Shown here piece after piece: positions 7,500 through 15,178 of a stretch of 15,178 nucleotides of DNA. This DNA comes from an uncultured beta proteobacterium. Lineage in GTDB: Bacteria > Pseudomonadota > Gammaproteobacteria > Burkholderiales > Rhodocyclaceae. Every line of letters starts with the position of its first letter. The first letter of the stretch is position 1. The stretch spans positions 1 through 15,178 of the forward strand of contig CAIXAY010000202.1 in NCBI GenBank assembly GCA_903917505.1, written 5' to 3'. The notes under the pieces are model-generated. The model saw nothing but the letters and a program-made list of their open reading frames with translations. It searched no databases and had not been told where the DNA came from. A program made the translations under genes and the position numbers.

Positions 7500-8183
7500 A
7501 TGGATAATCTTGCGCTGCTGCGGCTCCTGCAGTTGACCAGCCCGACCCTGCCGGTCGGCGCCTACACTTATTCGCAAGGTCTCGAATGGGCGGTACACGC
7601 CGGCGTGATCAGCGATGAAGCGAGCGCCGGACGCTGGATTGGCGAACTGCTCGAAATGGGCGTCGGCCGCTTCGAAGCGCCTTTGCTCGTGGCGCTGATG
7701 GGCGCGTGGTCCGCTGCGGACGGCGCGGAAGTCGCGCGCCTCAACGCCGATTTTCTGGCCAGCCGCGAAAGCGCCGAACTGCGCGCCGAGACCTTGCAGA
7801 TGGGTTATTCGCTGCGCCGCCTGCTCACTGAATTGCGCGACCCGGCATTCGAGGCGCTCATTGCCACGCTGACGCCGTTTCCCGAAATCGCCTTTCCGAC
7901 CGTCTGGGCAGGCCTTGCCGCCGCCTCGAAAATCGAGCCCTTGGTCGCCGTCTCGGGCTACCTCTGGTCATGGGCGGAGAACCAGGTGATGGCGGCACTC
8001 AAATCCGTCCCGCTCGGGCAGGCCGCCGGCCAGCGCCTGCTCGCCGACCTCGGCCGGCGCATCGCGCCGGTTGCCGAGACCGCCTTGCAGCTGCCGGAAG
8101 CGGCGTGGTCGAACTTCATGCCGGCCTTCGCGATCGCCAGTGTCTGCCACGAAACGCAGTATTCGCGGCTGTTCCGGTCTTAG
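7500..8183 (+). CDS. ureF: Urease accessory protein UreF
   Basis: UreF is the all-helical accessory protein that joins UreD on apo-urease and recruits UreG; in established systems it controls GTP hydrolysis and the fidelity of nickel delivery. The protein has 227 residues, the normal length. The hallmark N-terminal segment SPTLPVGAYTYSQGLE (14-29) is intact, and so is the C-terminal CHETQYSRLFRS (216-227), whose tail helps bind UreD. The ATG comes two bases after the ureE stop, so it is probably coupled to ureE translation. UreG follows after a 42-base gap, the widest inside the urease cluster. Confidence 0.97.
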   Translation: MDNLALLRLLQLTSPTLPVGAYTYSQGLEWAVHAGVISDEASAGRWIGELLEMGVGRFEAPLLVALMGAWSAADGAEVARLNADFLASRESAELRAETLQMGYSLRRLLTELRDPAFEALIATLTPFPEIAFPTVWAGLAAASKIEPLVAVSGYLWSWAENQVMAALKSVPLGQAAGQRLLADLGRRIAPVAETALQLPEAAWSNFMPAFAIASVCHETQYSRLFRS

Positions 8184-8225
8184 GATTCAATGACAATATG
8201 CCAACTTACCTGCAGGGCCTAAATC

Positions 8226-8876
<651 letters not shown>

Positions 8877-8891
8877 AGCGGCGACTGCAAC

Positions 8892-10022
8892 TCAGTCCAG
8901 CGTTCGCCGGAAAGTTTTCAGACCCAGGCCGAGCACCAGGCCCATGAACAGCAGAATGGGCCAGACCTGGTCCCAGAGCATGGTGATGCCGTTGCCCTTG
9001 AGCATGATGCCGCGCACCAGCACCAGAAAGTGCGTGAGCGGCAAGAGGTTGCCGACGACCTGCGCCCAATCGGGCATGCCGCGAAACGGAAACATGAAAC
9101 CCGAGAGCAGGATCGACGGCAGGAAGAAGAAAAATGTCATTTGCATTGCCTGCAGCTGGTTGCGGGCGATCGAGCTGAAGGTGATGCCGAGCGTCAGGTT
9201 GGCGCAAATGAACAGCAGCACTACGCCGTAGAGGACGAGCAGGCTGCCCAGCATGGGCACGTTGAAAACCCAGCGCGCGGCGAGCAGGATCAGCGTGACC
9301 TGGAGCAGGCCGATCAGGATGTAGGGGACGATCTTGCCGGTCATCACCTCGACCGGCGTCGCCGGCGTCGATAGCAGGTTTTCGAAAGTGCCGCGTTCGC
9401 GTTCGCGGGTCATCGCCAGGCCGGTCATCAGCACCATGGTCATGGTCAGGATCACGCCGAGCAGGCCGGGCACGACGTTGTACGAGGTGAGACCTTCCGG
9501 GTTGTAGCGGCGATGGACGCGCAGCTCGACCGGCGGTGTCGGTGCCAGCTGCCGCCCCGGCAGGTCCGGGGCGAAGACTTGCGTGCCGAGCTGGTTGAGC
9601 ACCGAGATGGCGCCGCCGGCGGCCATCGGATCGGTGGCGTCAGCTTCGACCAGCAGGGTCGGCGACTTGCCGCGCAAGAGGTCGCGGTGGAAGCCGGGCG
9701 GAAAGGTCACGACGAATTGCACCGCGTTGCTGTCGAGCAACTTGTCCGCTTGCGCTTCGTCCACGCTGCCGACGATGCGGAAATAATCGCTGTTTTGCAT
9801 CGCCGCCACATAGGCGCGGGCATAAGGGCCGGGGTCGGCCATCACGACGGCGGTCGGCATCTGGCGCGGATCGGAATTGATGGCGAAACCGAACAGCAGG
9901 AGCTGCAGGATCGGGATGCCGATGATCATGCCGAAGGTCAGCCGGTCGCGCTTCAACTGGATGAACTCCTTGAGCAGGATGCCGAACCAGCGCGAAAATG
10001 AAAACCCCGAAAAGCCGTTCAT
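8892..10022 (-). CDS. ABC-2 type exporter permease (YhhJ / YbhR / YbhS family)
   Basis: This 376-residue inner-membrane permease of the ABC-2 exporter class has the usual plan. There is a short cytoplasmic N-terminus, one membrane segment at about 31-49, a large extracytoplasmic domain of roughly 50-180, then about five membrane segments to the C-terminus. The family signature RERERGTFENLLSTPATPVE is at 207-226. AAGGG lies nine bases before the ATG, and the start is four bases downstream of the ATPase stop, so the genes are one operon. E. coli YbhGFSR has two permeases; only one is present here, so a homodimer is likely. The substrate cannot be read from the sequence; relatives export drugs or other hydrophobic compounds. 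Confidence 0.92.
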   Translation of the reverse strand: MNGFSGFSFSRWFGILLKEFIQLKRDRLTFGMIIGIPILQLLLFGFAINSDPRQMPTAVVMADPGPYARAYVAAMQNSDYFRIVGSVDEAQADKLLDSNAVQFVVTFPPGFHRDLLRGKSPTLLVEADATDPMAAGGAISVLNQLGTQVFAPDLPGRQLAPTPPVELRVHRRYNPEGLTSYNVVPGLLGVILTMTMVLMTGLAMTRERERGTFENLLSTPATPVEVMTGKIVPYILIGLLQVTLILLAARWVFNVPMLGSLLVLYGVVLLFICANLTLGITFSSIARNQLQAMQMTFFFFLPSILLSGFMFPFRGMPDWAQVVGNLLPLTHFLVLVRGIMLKGNGITMLWDQVWPILLFMGLVLGLGLKTFRRTLD

Positions 10023-10026
10023 CGCA

Positions 10027-10977
10027 TCAGCCCTTGAACTGGTCTTCGCTGCCCTGCATCAGATGGATGAAGACATCCTCGAGCGAGGCCGGCACGGCGG
10101 ACATCTTCAGCGCATGGCCCTGGACGAACTCGCGCAGGCTGGCTTCGAGCCGTGCGCCGTCCTTGCCGCTGATGTGCAGGGCGGTGCCGAAAGTGGCGAC
10201 CAGTTCGACGCCGGGCAGCTGCCGGATTTCTCCGGCGCGCGCATTGAGGTCGGCGCCGCTCACTTCCCAGGTGAACAGGCCTTGGCTGGCGACGACCTCT
10301 TCGGCCGTGCCCGAGGCGAGCAGCGTGCCGTAGGCGATGTAGGCGAGGCGGTGGCAGCGCTCGGCTTCGTCCATGTAATGCGTGGACACCAGCACGGTGA
10401 TGCCGGCCGCCGAGAGGCGGTGGATTTCCTCCCAGAAATCGCGCCGCGCTTTCGGGTCCACGCCGGCCGTCGGCTCGTCGAGCAAGAGCAGCCGTGGTTC
10501 GTGCAGCAGGCAGGCGGCCAGCGCCAGGCGCTGCTTCCAGCCGCCGGAGAGCGTGCCGGCGATCTGCTCGCGACGCCCTTCGAGACCGAGATCGGCGAGC
10601 GCGCCATCGACGGCGGCGCGGCGGTTCTTCATGCCGAACATGCGGGCGACGAAATCGAGGTTCTCGCCTATGGTCAGATCCTCCCACAGCGAAAAACGCT
10701 GCGTCATGTAACCGACCTGGCGCTTGATTGCCGCGCTGTCGCGTATGACGTCGAGTCCGAGGCAGGTGCCGCTGCCGCTGTCCGGCGTGAGCAGGCCGCA
10801 GAGCATGCGGATCGAGGTGGTCTTGCCGCTGCCGTTGGGTCCGAGAAAGCCGAAGATCTCACCCTCCCTGACCTGCAGCGAAAGGTCCTTGACGACGTGC
10901 TTGTCGCCGAAATGCTTGTTGATGCCGCTGACGTCGATGACCAGCGGCCGGGCTTCTGCGGAATGCGCGGCTGGCAT
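10027..10977 (-). CDS. ABC-2 type exporter ATP-binding protein (YbhF-like, single ATPase domain)
   Basis: This cytoplasmic ATPase, 316 residues, drives the exporter whose permease follows it. Walker A is GPNGSGKTT (46-54), the Q-loop region is YMTQRFSLWEDLT (90-102), the signature is LSGGWKQR (143-150), Walker B is LLLLDEPTAGVD (163-174), and the switch histidine is H200 (VSTHYMDE). The C-terminal 90 residues form the accessory domain common in this subfamily, including SLEDVFIHLM. There is one nucleotide-binding domain, whereas E. coli YbhF and RbbA carry two, so the protein must act as a dimer. Its ATG lies one base after the stop of the HlyD-like gene with no obvious ribosome-binding site, which suggests translational coupling. 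Confidence 0.94.
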   Translation of the reverse strand: MPAAHSAEARPLVIDVSGINKHFGDKHVVKDLSLQVREGEIFGFLGPNGSGKTTSIRMLCGLLTPDSGSGTCLGLDVIRDSAAIKRQVGYMTQRFSLWEDLTIGENLDFVARMFGMKNRRAAVDGALADLGLEGRREQIAGTLSGGWKQRLALAACLLHEPRLLLLDEPTAGVDPKARRDFWEEIHRLSAAGITVLVSTHYMDEAERCHRLAYIAYGTLLASGTAEEVVASQGLFTWEVSGADLNARAGEIRQLPGVELVATFGTALHISGKDGARLEASLREFVQGHALKMSAVPASLEDVFIHLMQGSEDQFKG

Positions 10978-10978
10978 T

Positions 10979-11950
10979 TCAGCGTGCGGCCAGGCGGACG
11001 TCGATCGGCAGTCCCGGCCGCAGGCTGGCGGCCTGTTCCGGCGCCGGCGCGGCTTCGACGCGGAACACCAGTTTCTCGCGACTGCCGCGGCTGTAGATCA
11101 CCGGCGGCGTGTACTCGGATTGCGGGGCGATGAAGTCGATGGTGGCGCGGATGGGCGTCGCGCAGCCGTCGCAGCCGGCTTCGATTGCCTGGCCCGGATG
11201 CAAGGTGCCGACGATTGTTTCGGGTACGAAGAAACGCAGGCGCCGGCGGGCGTCGGGCAAGAGGCTGGCAACGGCGGCGCCGGCTGCCACCCATTCGCCC
11301 GGGCGGTAATAGGTCTCGGCGATCTCGCCGGCGGCCGGCGCGGTCACGGTCTTTCTCTCGACTACCCAGCGCTTCTGTTCGGCCAGCGCCGCTGCGGCCT
11401 GCAGGTCGGCCTCGGCGCCGCGCACCTCGGCCGCACGGCCGAGCGTCGCCTGGTAAGTCGCCAGCTGCTGGCGCGCCGCTTCGGCCTGCGCTGCGGCCTG
11501 GTCATAGGCGCTGCGCGCATCGTCGAGCGCGGCCTGCGAGACGAACTTGGCCTGGGCCAGCGCCGTCTGTTGCTGCAGTCGCGTGCGGGCCAAGCGCAGG
11601 GCGGCTTGCGCGGCGTTGAGATTGGCTTCGAGCGCGGCGATTTCAGGTTGCCGATGCGGCTCCCTGAGATTCTCGACCTTCTCACGTGCCGAACCGGTCC
11701 GCGCTTCGGCTTCGGCAAGCGCCTGCGCGTCGGGATCGGTGGCGATGGCGAACAGCAACTGGCCGGCGTCGACCCGCGAGCCGCGCAGCGCGTCGAGCGA
11801 CTTGAGATAACCCGATTGGGGCGCGGCGAGGTAGAGATATTCGCCTTCGATGTAGCCCTGATAGCTTGGCGCGGTGTCTTTCCCGCAGCCGGCGAGAGTC
11901 GCCAGGGCAGCGGCCAGGGCCAGCCAGCGCGGTCGGGAAATCTTCATCAT
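10979..11950 (-). CDS. HlyD/YbhG-type periplasmic adaptor, probable lipoprotein
   Basis: This is the membrane-fusion (adaptor) subunit of the exporter, 323 residues from the first of two adjacent ATG codons. AAGGG is three bases from the first ATG and six from the second, so translation may begin at the second. The N-terminus has a lipobox (LAGC, Cys22 with the first start), which predicts a lipid-anchored protein. The order is a lipoyl-like half (YLYLAAPQSGYL, 38-49), a long Ala/Gln-rich coiled-coil hairpin at about 75-195, the second lipoyl half (TAPAAGEI, 203-210), and a beta-barrel region with CDGC (260-263) and EYTPPVIYS (279-287), which I associate with the YbhG/YhiI group. It leads the three-gene operon. 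No outer-membrane channel gene is nearby, so a shared TolC-type partner is likely. Confidence 0.92.
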   Translation of the reverse strand: MMKISRPRWLALAAALATLAGCGKDTAPSYQGYIEGEYLYLAAPQSGYLKSLDALRGSRVDAGQLLFAIATDPDAQALAEAEARTGSAREKVENLREPHRQPEIAALEANLNAAQAALRLARTRLQQQTALAQAKFVSQAALDDARSAYDQAAAQAEAARQQLATYQATLGRAAEVRGAEADLQAAAALAEQKRWVVERKTVTAPAAGEIAETYYRPGEWVAAGAAVASLLPDARRRLRFFVPETIVGTLHPGQAIEAGCDGCATPIRATIDFIAPQSEYTPPVIYSRGSREKLVFRVEAAPAPEQAASLRPGLPIDVRLAAR

Positions 11951-12050
11951 GAGCCCTTCGTCCTGTCTTCGCTTCGGCGGCGTGCCTGTAGCATGGGATG
12001 CCGGCAATTCATGCGCCTGGCGCGCCGCTATCAAGCGCTTATGAAGACGA

Positions 12051-12059
12051 ATTATGGCA
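12051..12059 (-). promoter_or_regulatory. Possible extended -10 promoter for the exporter operon
   Basis: On the minus strand this reads TGCCATAAT, an extended -10 element (TG-N-CATAAT) about 100 bases upstream of the adaptor start. No good -35 hexamer is seen. The 193-base gap 11951-12143 around it holds no gene. Its other feature is a bulged hairpin at 12092-12116. Confidence 0.3.
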
Positions 12060-12143
12060 GATAAAGGTTCTTGACCCGCGGCGCCCTTTTTCTCCATCTC
12101 CTGATAAGGAGTGGAGCCGGGGAGGGATTGGCGGCGATGACCT

Positions 12144-12773
12144 TCAATTGGCTGCCGCTCCGTCCGGGGCGACCACCTTGGCCTGCGCCTTGGCGTCGGC
12201 CTTGGCTTTCTTCTCCGCGCGCTCGGCGTCCTTCTTGGCGCGCTGTTGCTGCTTTGCCTCGCGCTTGGCCTGCTGCGCGGCGGCTTTCTCGCGTCCCGCT
12301 TCAGCTTGCCGGGCTTTGGCGGCAGCCTTCGTCTCACGCTCGGCGGCCTTCGCCGCCTCGTCGACGCGATAGTTCTCAGCCTGCTGTTGCTGCTCGGCCG
12401 TACGGCGCGGCAAGTCGGCAGTGCGTTGCGCTTCCTTGGCCTCGACGTCGGCACGCTTGGCCTCGCGCTGGAATTCGCGCGCCGGATCGTCGATCTTGCG
12501 CGCGTCCAATATCGTTTGCGTATGCGCTTTCTTGGCCTTGTCGAGACAGGCGTTCACCAGAAACTTCTTGTAGCACTCGGCCGCGTCGGCGCTGTAGCGC
12601 TTCTCCGCGTCCTTGCGCATCTGCTCGGCGCGCGCGCGCTGCTGCGCGGCCTCTTCAAGCGTCTGCGGCTTTTCCGCTGCCGGCGCGGCGGCCGGCGCCT
12701 GCGCCCAAAGGCAGTGACTGAAAAGCAGCGCGCCGAGCAGCAAGATGCGCGCCGGCATATGGCGAATAGGCAT
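12144..12773 (-). CDS. Exported Ala/Lys/Glu-rich coiled-coil protein of unknown function
   Basis: This 209-residue protein has an N-terminal signal peptide (hydrophobic core ILLLGALLF at 10-18, probable cleavage after LWA at about 24), so it should be periplasmic. Residues 40-60 and about 95-200 are highly charged and Ala/Lys/Glu/Gln-rich, and are predicted to be a long helix or coiled coil. Two cysteines lie in CYKKFLVNAC (67-76), a C-X8-C motif that could form a disulfide. I recall similar short proteins with an AxCYxxFxVNxC-type motif in Betaproteobacteria, with no known role. The low-complexity tail resembles the TolA helical domain by composition only. GGAGG lies nine bases before the ATG at 12773, which fixes the start. 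It is divergent from thrH and reads toward the exporter operon. Confidence 0.82.
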   Translation of the reverse strand: MPIRHMPARILLLGALLFSHCLWAQAPAAAPAAEKPQTLEEAAQQRARAEQMRKDAEKRYSADAAECYKKFLVNACLDKAKKAHTQTILDARKIDDPAREFQREAKRADVEAKEAQRTADLPRRTAEQQQQAENYRVDEAAKAAERETKAAAKARQAEAGREKAAAQQAKREAKQQQRAKKDAERAEKKAKADAKAQAKVVAPDGAAAN

Positions 12774-12878
12774 TATCGGTTTCCTCCGAGCGCGTAAACT
12801 AGACGCTTTTGCGCGCCAACACCAGCGCGGGCGCCGACCGCGCGGGAAATCTGCCGCCTGCGGCCACCCGCAGTTTGG

Positions 12879-12884
12879 TAAAAT
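12879..12884 (+). promoter_or_regulatory. Probable -10 element of the thrH-purU promoter
   Basis: TAAAAT lies 38 bases before the thrH start in the divergent gap 12774-12922. It matches the sigma-70 -10 hexamer in five of six positions. The expected -35 zone is GC-rich and partly covered by a small hairpin (CTGCGG 12858-12863 with CCGCAG 12868-12873), so the promoter may be weak or activator-dependent. This is inference from sequence only. Confidence 0.45.
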
Positions 12885-12922
12885 GCGCGGTTGCTTTCCC
12901 CATCAGATCACTGGAGCGCTTT

Positions 12923-13543
12923 GTGAAGATCGTCTGTCTCGACCTCGAGGGTGTGCTCGTCCCCGAAATCTGGATTACCTTCGCCGAACGGACCGGTATT
13001 CCGGAGCTCAGGCGAACGACGCGCGACGAGCCGAACTACGACACGCTGATGAAATCCCGCCTGCGCCTGCTCGCCGAGCACAAGCTCGGACTGCCGGATA
13101 TCCAGGAAGTGATTTGCGCCATGGGGCCGGTGCCGGGCGCGCGGGAATTCCTCGATCGCCTGCGCGAAGACTACGAAGTCATCATTCTTTCCGACACCTT
13201 CTACGAATTCGCCCATCCGCTGATGCGCCAGCTGGCCTGGCCGACGCTGTTCTGCCACAGCCTCGAAGTCGACGCCGCGGGCATGGTCGTCAATTATCAC
13301 CTGCGCATGCCGGAGCAGAAGCGCGAAGCGGTCAAGCGCTTCAAGGAAATGAACTTCACCGTGGTTGCCGCCGGCGATTCGTACAACGACACGGCGATGC
13401 TCGGCGAAGCGCACGCCGGAATTCTCTTCCATCCGCCGCAGAACGTGATCCGTGAATTCCCGCAGTATCCGGTGACTTACAACTTCGACGAGCTGCGCGC
13501 CGAAATCGACCGGGCTTTCGCCCGTGTTCCCGAAATCGCCTAG
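12923..13543 (+). CDS. thrH: ThrH: phosphoserine phosphatase / homoserine phosphotransferase (HAD superfamily)
   Basis: This 206-residue HAD-fold enzyme closely resembles Pseudomonas ThrH, which dephosphorylates phosphoserine and can transfer the phosphate to homoserine. Motif I is CLDLEGVLVP (5-14), with the nucleophile Asp7 and the ThrH-type Glu9 where most phosphatases have Asp. Motif II is ILSDTFYEF (88-96), a lysine at 133 may serve as motif III, and motif IV is GDSYNDTAML (151-160). The C-terminal AHAGILFHPP and NVIREFPQ are typical. The start is a GTG at 12923 with GGAG six bases upstream. An in-frame ATG at 12809 would add 38 unrelated residues and overlap the promoter region, so I rejected it. 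PurU follows after six bases, indicating one operon. Confidence 0.93.
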   Translation: MKIVCLDLEGVLVPEIWITFAERTGIPELRRTTRDEPNYDTLMKSRLRLLAEHKLGLPDIQEVICAMGPVPGAREFLDRLREDYEVIILSDTFYEFAHPLMRQLAWPTLFCHSLEVDAAGMVVNYHLRMPEQKREAVKRFKEMNFTVVAAGDSYNDTAMLGEAHAGILFHPPQNVIREFPQYPVTYNFDELRAEIDRAFARVPEIA

Positions 13544-13549
13544 GCCGCC

Positions 13550-14434
13550 ATGCACAGCCAACGCTACTACACGCTTTCCGCGTCCTGCCCCGACCGCGTC
13601 GGCATCGTCGCGCGCGTCTCGGGCTTCATCGCGCAGCACCACGGCTGGATCCTTGAATCGAGCTATCATTCGGACGCTCCCGACGACGCCGACGGCGGCA
13701 GCCGCTATTTCATGCGCCTCGAAGTCAAAGCCGACTCGCTGCCTTTCCACCTCGCGGAGTTCAGGGAACGCTTCCGCCCGATCGCCGAAGAAATGCAGAT
13801 GGACTGGAAGATCAGCGATTCGGCGGTGAAGAAGCGCGTGGTCATCTTCGTCAGCAAGCAGGAGCATTGCCTCTATGATCTGCTGGCCCGCTGGCAGTCG
13901 AAGGAACTCGACATCGAGATCCCCTGCGTCATCTCGAACCACGACACCTTCAAGGGTTTCGTCGAATGGCACGGCATTCCCTTCCATCATGTTCCGGTGA
14001 ATTCGGACAATGCGGACAACAAGGAAGCCGCTTACGCCGAAGTGCATCGCCTGTTTGCCGAGGTGCACGGCGATACCATGGTGCTGGCGCGCTACATGCA
14101 GATCATCCCGCCGGCGATGTGCGCCGCCTACCCGGGCCGGATCATCAACATCCACCATTCCTTCCTGCCCAGCTTCGTCGGCGCCAAACCCTATCACCAG
14201 GCCTATCAGCGCGGCGTCAAGCTGATCGGCGCGACCTGCCATTACGTCACCGCGGCGCTCGACCAGGGGCCGATCATCGAACAGGACGTGATCCGCATCG
14301 ACCACTCCGACTCGGTCGAGGACATGGTGCGCTACGGCAAGGACATCGAGAAAGCGGTGCTCGCGCGCGGCCTGCGCTACCACCTCGAAGACCGCGTGCT
14401 GGTGCATGGCAACAAGACGGTGGTTTTCAGATAG
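13550..14434 (+). CDS. purU: Formyltetrahydrofolate deformylase PurU
   Basis: PurU hydrolyses 10-formyl-tetrahydrofolate to tetrahydrofolate and formate, balancing the one-carbon pool and supplying formate for PurT. The protein has 294 residues. An N-terminal ACT domain (about 5-90, starting YYTLSASCPDRVGIVARVSG) is followed by a formyltransferase-fold catalytic domain from about 95. The catalytic triad is in place: Asn200 and His202 (IINIHHSFLPSF) and Asp238 (ALDQGPIIEQD), with the same spacing as in glycinamide ribonucleotide formyltransferase. SNHDTFKGFV (129-138) is also conserved. The ACT domain binds regulatory ligands in relatives (glycine and methionine act on the E. coli enzyme). The ATG lies six bases after the thrH stop and lacks a strong ribosome-binding site, so coupling is likely. 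Confidence 0.96.
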   Translation: MHSQRYYTLSASCPDRVGIVARVSGFIAQHHGWILESSYHSDAPDDADGGSRYFMRLEVKADSLPFHLAEFRERFRPIAEEMQMDWKISDSAVKKRVVIFVSKQEHCLYDLLARWQSKELDIEIPCVISNHDTFKGFVEWHGIPFHHVPVNSDNADNKEAAYAEVHRLFAEVHGDTMVLARYMQIIPPAMCAAYPGRIINIHHSFLPSFVGAKPYHQAYQRGVKLIGATCHYVTAALDQGPIIEQDVIRIDHSDSVEDMVRYGKDIEKAVLARGLRYHLEDRVLVHGNKTVVFR

Positions 14435-14443
14435 CAATACCAG

Positions 14444-14528
14444 TTAACCACAACGGCCACAGCACGACGAAGAGCCAAAACTATTTCTTAAAGTTTTTCG
14501 TTGTGATCGTTGTGCCCGTTGTGGTTAA
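14444..14528. repeat. 85-bp inverted repeat between purU and the ABC-F gene
   Basis: The ends TTAACCACAACGG (14444-14456) and its exact reverse complement (14516-14528) form a 13-bp perfect stem. Imperfect complementarity of the CACAACG kind continues inward. An inner stem AAAACT (14477-14482) with AGTTTT (14492-14497) closes the centre, followed by one more T. The element is AT-richer than its surroundings and resembles the dispersed TTAACCACA-type repeats I remember from other genomes. Lying ten bases after the purU stop, it could end or attenuate purU transcription, but I have no direct evidence. Confidence 0.75.
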
Positions 14529-14549
14529 TCGCATTTAAAGGTTCACTCC

Positions 14550-15178
14550 ATGATCACCCTCAAGAACGTCACCCTGCGCCGCAGCGCCAAGGTGATCCTC
14601 GACAATGCCTCGATTACCCTCAATCCGAGCGAGAAGGTCGGCCTGGTTGGGCGCAACGGCGCCGGCAAGTCGACGCTGTTCGCGCTGTTCAACGGCACGC
14701 TGCACGAAGACGCCGGCGATTTCTTCCTGCCCGCGCAATGGCGCATGGCGCAGGTCGCGCAGGAAATGCCGGAGACGGCGCAGAGCGCGACCGATTTCGT
14801 CATCGAGGGCGACAGCGCGCTGATGGCGGCGGAAGCGGAAGTGCAGGCCGCCGAAGCGGGCAGCGACGGCGAGCGCATGGCGCACGCCTACATGGCGCTG
14901 CACGACGCCGGCGCGCACGACGCGCAGGCGCGCGCCCAGGCGCTGATCCTCGGCCTCGGCTTCAAGACCACCGAACTCTCGAAGCCGGTGAACAGTTTCT
15001 CCGGCGGCTGGCGCATGCGCCTGCAACTGGCGCGCGCGCTGATGTGCCCGTCCGACCTGCTGCTGCTCGACGAACCGACCAACCACCTCGACCTCGACGC
15101 GCTGGTCTGGCTCGAATCCTGGCTCAAGCGCTACGAGGGAACGATGGTGGTGATCAGCCACGACCGCGAGTTCCTCGA
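14550..15178 (+). CDS. yheS: ABC-F family ATPase, YheS-like, N-terminal part (3' end outside window)
   Basis: The visible 209 residues are the first ATPase domain of a soluble ABC-F protein, a class that binds ribosomes and helps with stalled or difficult translation. Walker A is GRNGAGKST (34-42), the signature is FSGGWRMRL (about 149-157), Walker B is LLLLDEPTNHLDLDA, and VISHDREFL follows near the edge. No membrane segment is present. Of the E. coli paralogues, the text matches YheS best by memory (SDLLLLDEPTNHLDLDA, VWLESWLK), rather than Uup or EttA; this subfamily call is inference. AAAGG lies eight bases before the ATG. The frame is open to the last base, so the linker and second ATPase domain must lie to the right. 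It is preceded by the 85-bp repeat. Confidence 0.9.
   Translation, partial: MITLKNVTLRRSAKVILDNASITLNPSEKVGLVGRNGAGKSTLFALFNGTLHEDAGDFFLPAQWRMAQVAQEMPETAQSATDFVIEGDSALMAAEAEVQAAEAGSDGERMAHAYMALHDAGAHDAQARAQALILGLGFKTTELSKPVNSFSGGWRMRLQLARALMCPSDLLLLDEPTNHLDLDALVWLESWLKRYEGTMVVISHDREFL

Noticed and set aside
8883..8897. A small palindrome (GACTG / CAGTC) between the convergent ureG and permease genes
   Set aside because: A five-bp stem without a T-tract is too weak to call a terminator.
9877..12064. Long plus-strand open frames (418 and 446 codons) opposite the exporter genes
   Set aside because: They are antisense shadows of the ATPase and adaptor, overlap each other, and show no recognisable motifs or start signals.
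12092..12116. A bulged 10-bp hairpin (CTCCATCTCCT with AGGAGTGGAG) downstream of the coiled-coil gene, next to a run of five T
   Set aside because: The T run is on the wrong side: reading on the minus strand the stem is followed by A residues, so it is not an intrinsic terminator for that gene.
12809..12922. An ATG start that would lengthen ThrH by 38 residues
   Set aside because: The added residues match nothing in ThrH, cover the probable -10 element, and the GTG at 12923 has GGAG at ideal spacing.
12908..14437. A 509-codon open frame on the minus strand opposite thrH and purU
   Set aside because: It is exactly antisense to two well-conserved genes in GC-rich DNA, has a His/Asp/Val-rich composition without domains, and is explained by codon bias of the real genes.

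Overview
The window looks like chromosomal DNA from a high-GC betaproteobacterium. My best guess is the order Rhodocyclales or a close relative, from the protein sequences, the urt-ure gene order and the thrH-purU pair; this rests on remembered similarity, not on a search. All the protein families here are recognisable. I found no undescribed multi-gene system. The unusual content is a set of three unrelated inverted-repeat elements at gene junctions, one of which has become coding sequence, and an internal insertion in UrtE.

Layout. (1) 1-3618, plus strand: the end of a urea ABC transporter operon, urtB (3' part only), urtC, urtD and urtE. A roughly 500-bp inverted-repeat element (about 2325-2824) lies between urtD and urtE. 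(2) 3639-8876, plus strand: a complete urease cluster ureD-A-B-C-E-F-G with very tight spacing. A 77-bp palindromic element lies inside the 5' end of the ureE reading frame. (3) 8892-11950, minus strand: a three-gene ABC-2 type exporter (HlyD-like lipoprotein, ATPase, permease) whose end converges on ureG. (4) 12144-12773, minus strand: a small exported coiled-coil protein of unknown function. (5) 12923-14434, plus strand and divergent from it: thrH and purU, six bases apart. (6) 14444-14528: an 85-bp inverted repeat, followed by the start of a yheS-like ABC-F gene that runs off the right edge.

How the genes work together. UrtBC form the membrane channel and UrtDE the ATPases of a high-affinity urea importer. 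UreABC is the nickel urease that hydrolyses the imported urea, and UreD, UreF, UreG and UreE assemble its active site with nickel and CO2. Urea uptake and breakdown are therefore encoded as one nitrogen-acquisition unit. The substrate-binding gene urtA and most of urtB must lie to the left. No nickel transporter gene is present in the window. The exporter and the coiled-coil protein show no obvious link to urea. ThrH (phosphoserine phosphatase / homoserine phosphotransferase) and PurU (formyl-tetrahydrofolate hydrolase) both touch serine and one-carbon metabolism and are probably co-transcribed.

The only gene-free stretch longer than 300 bases is 2309-2844, and the inverted-repeat element fills most of it.
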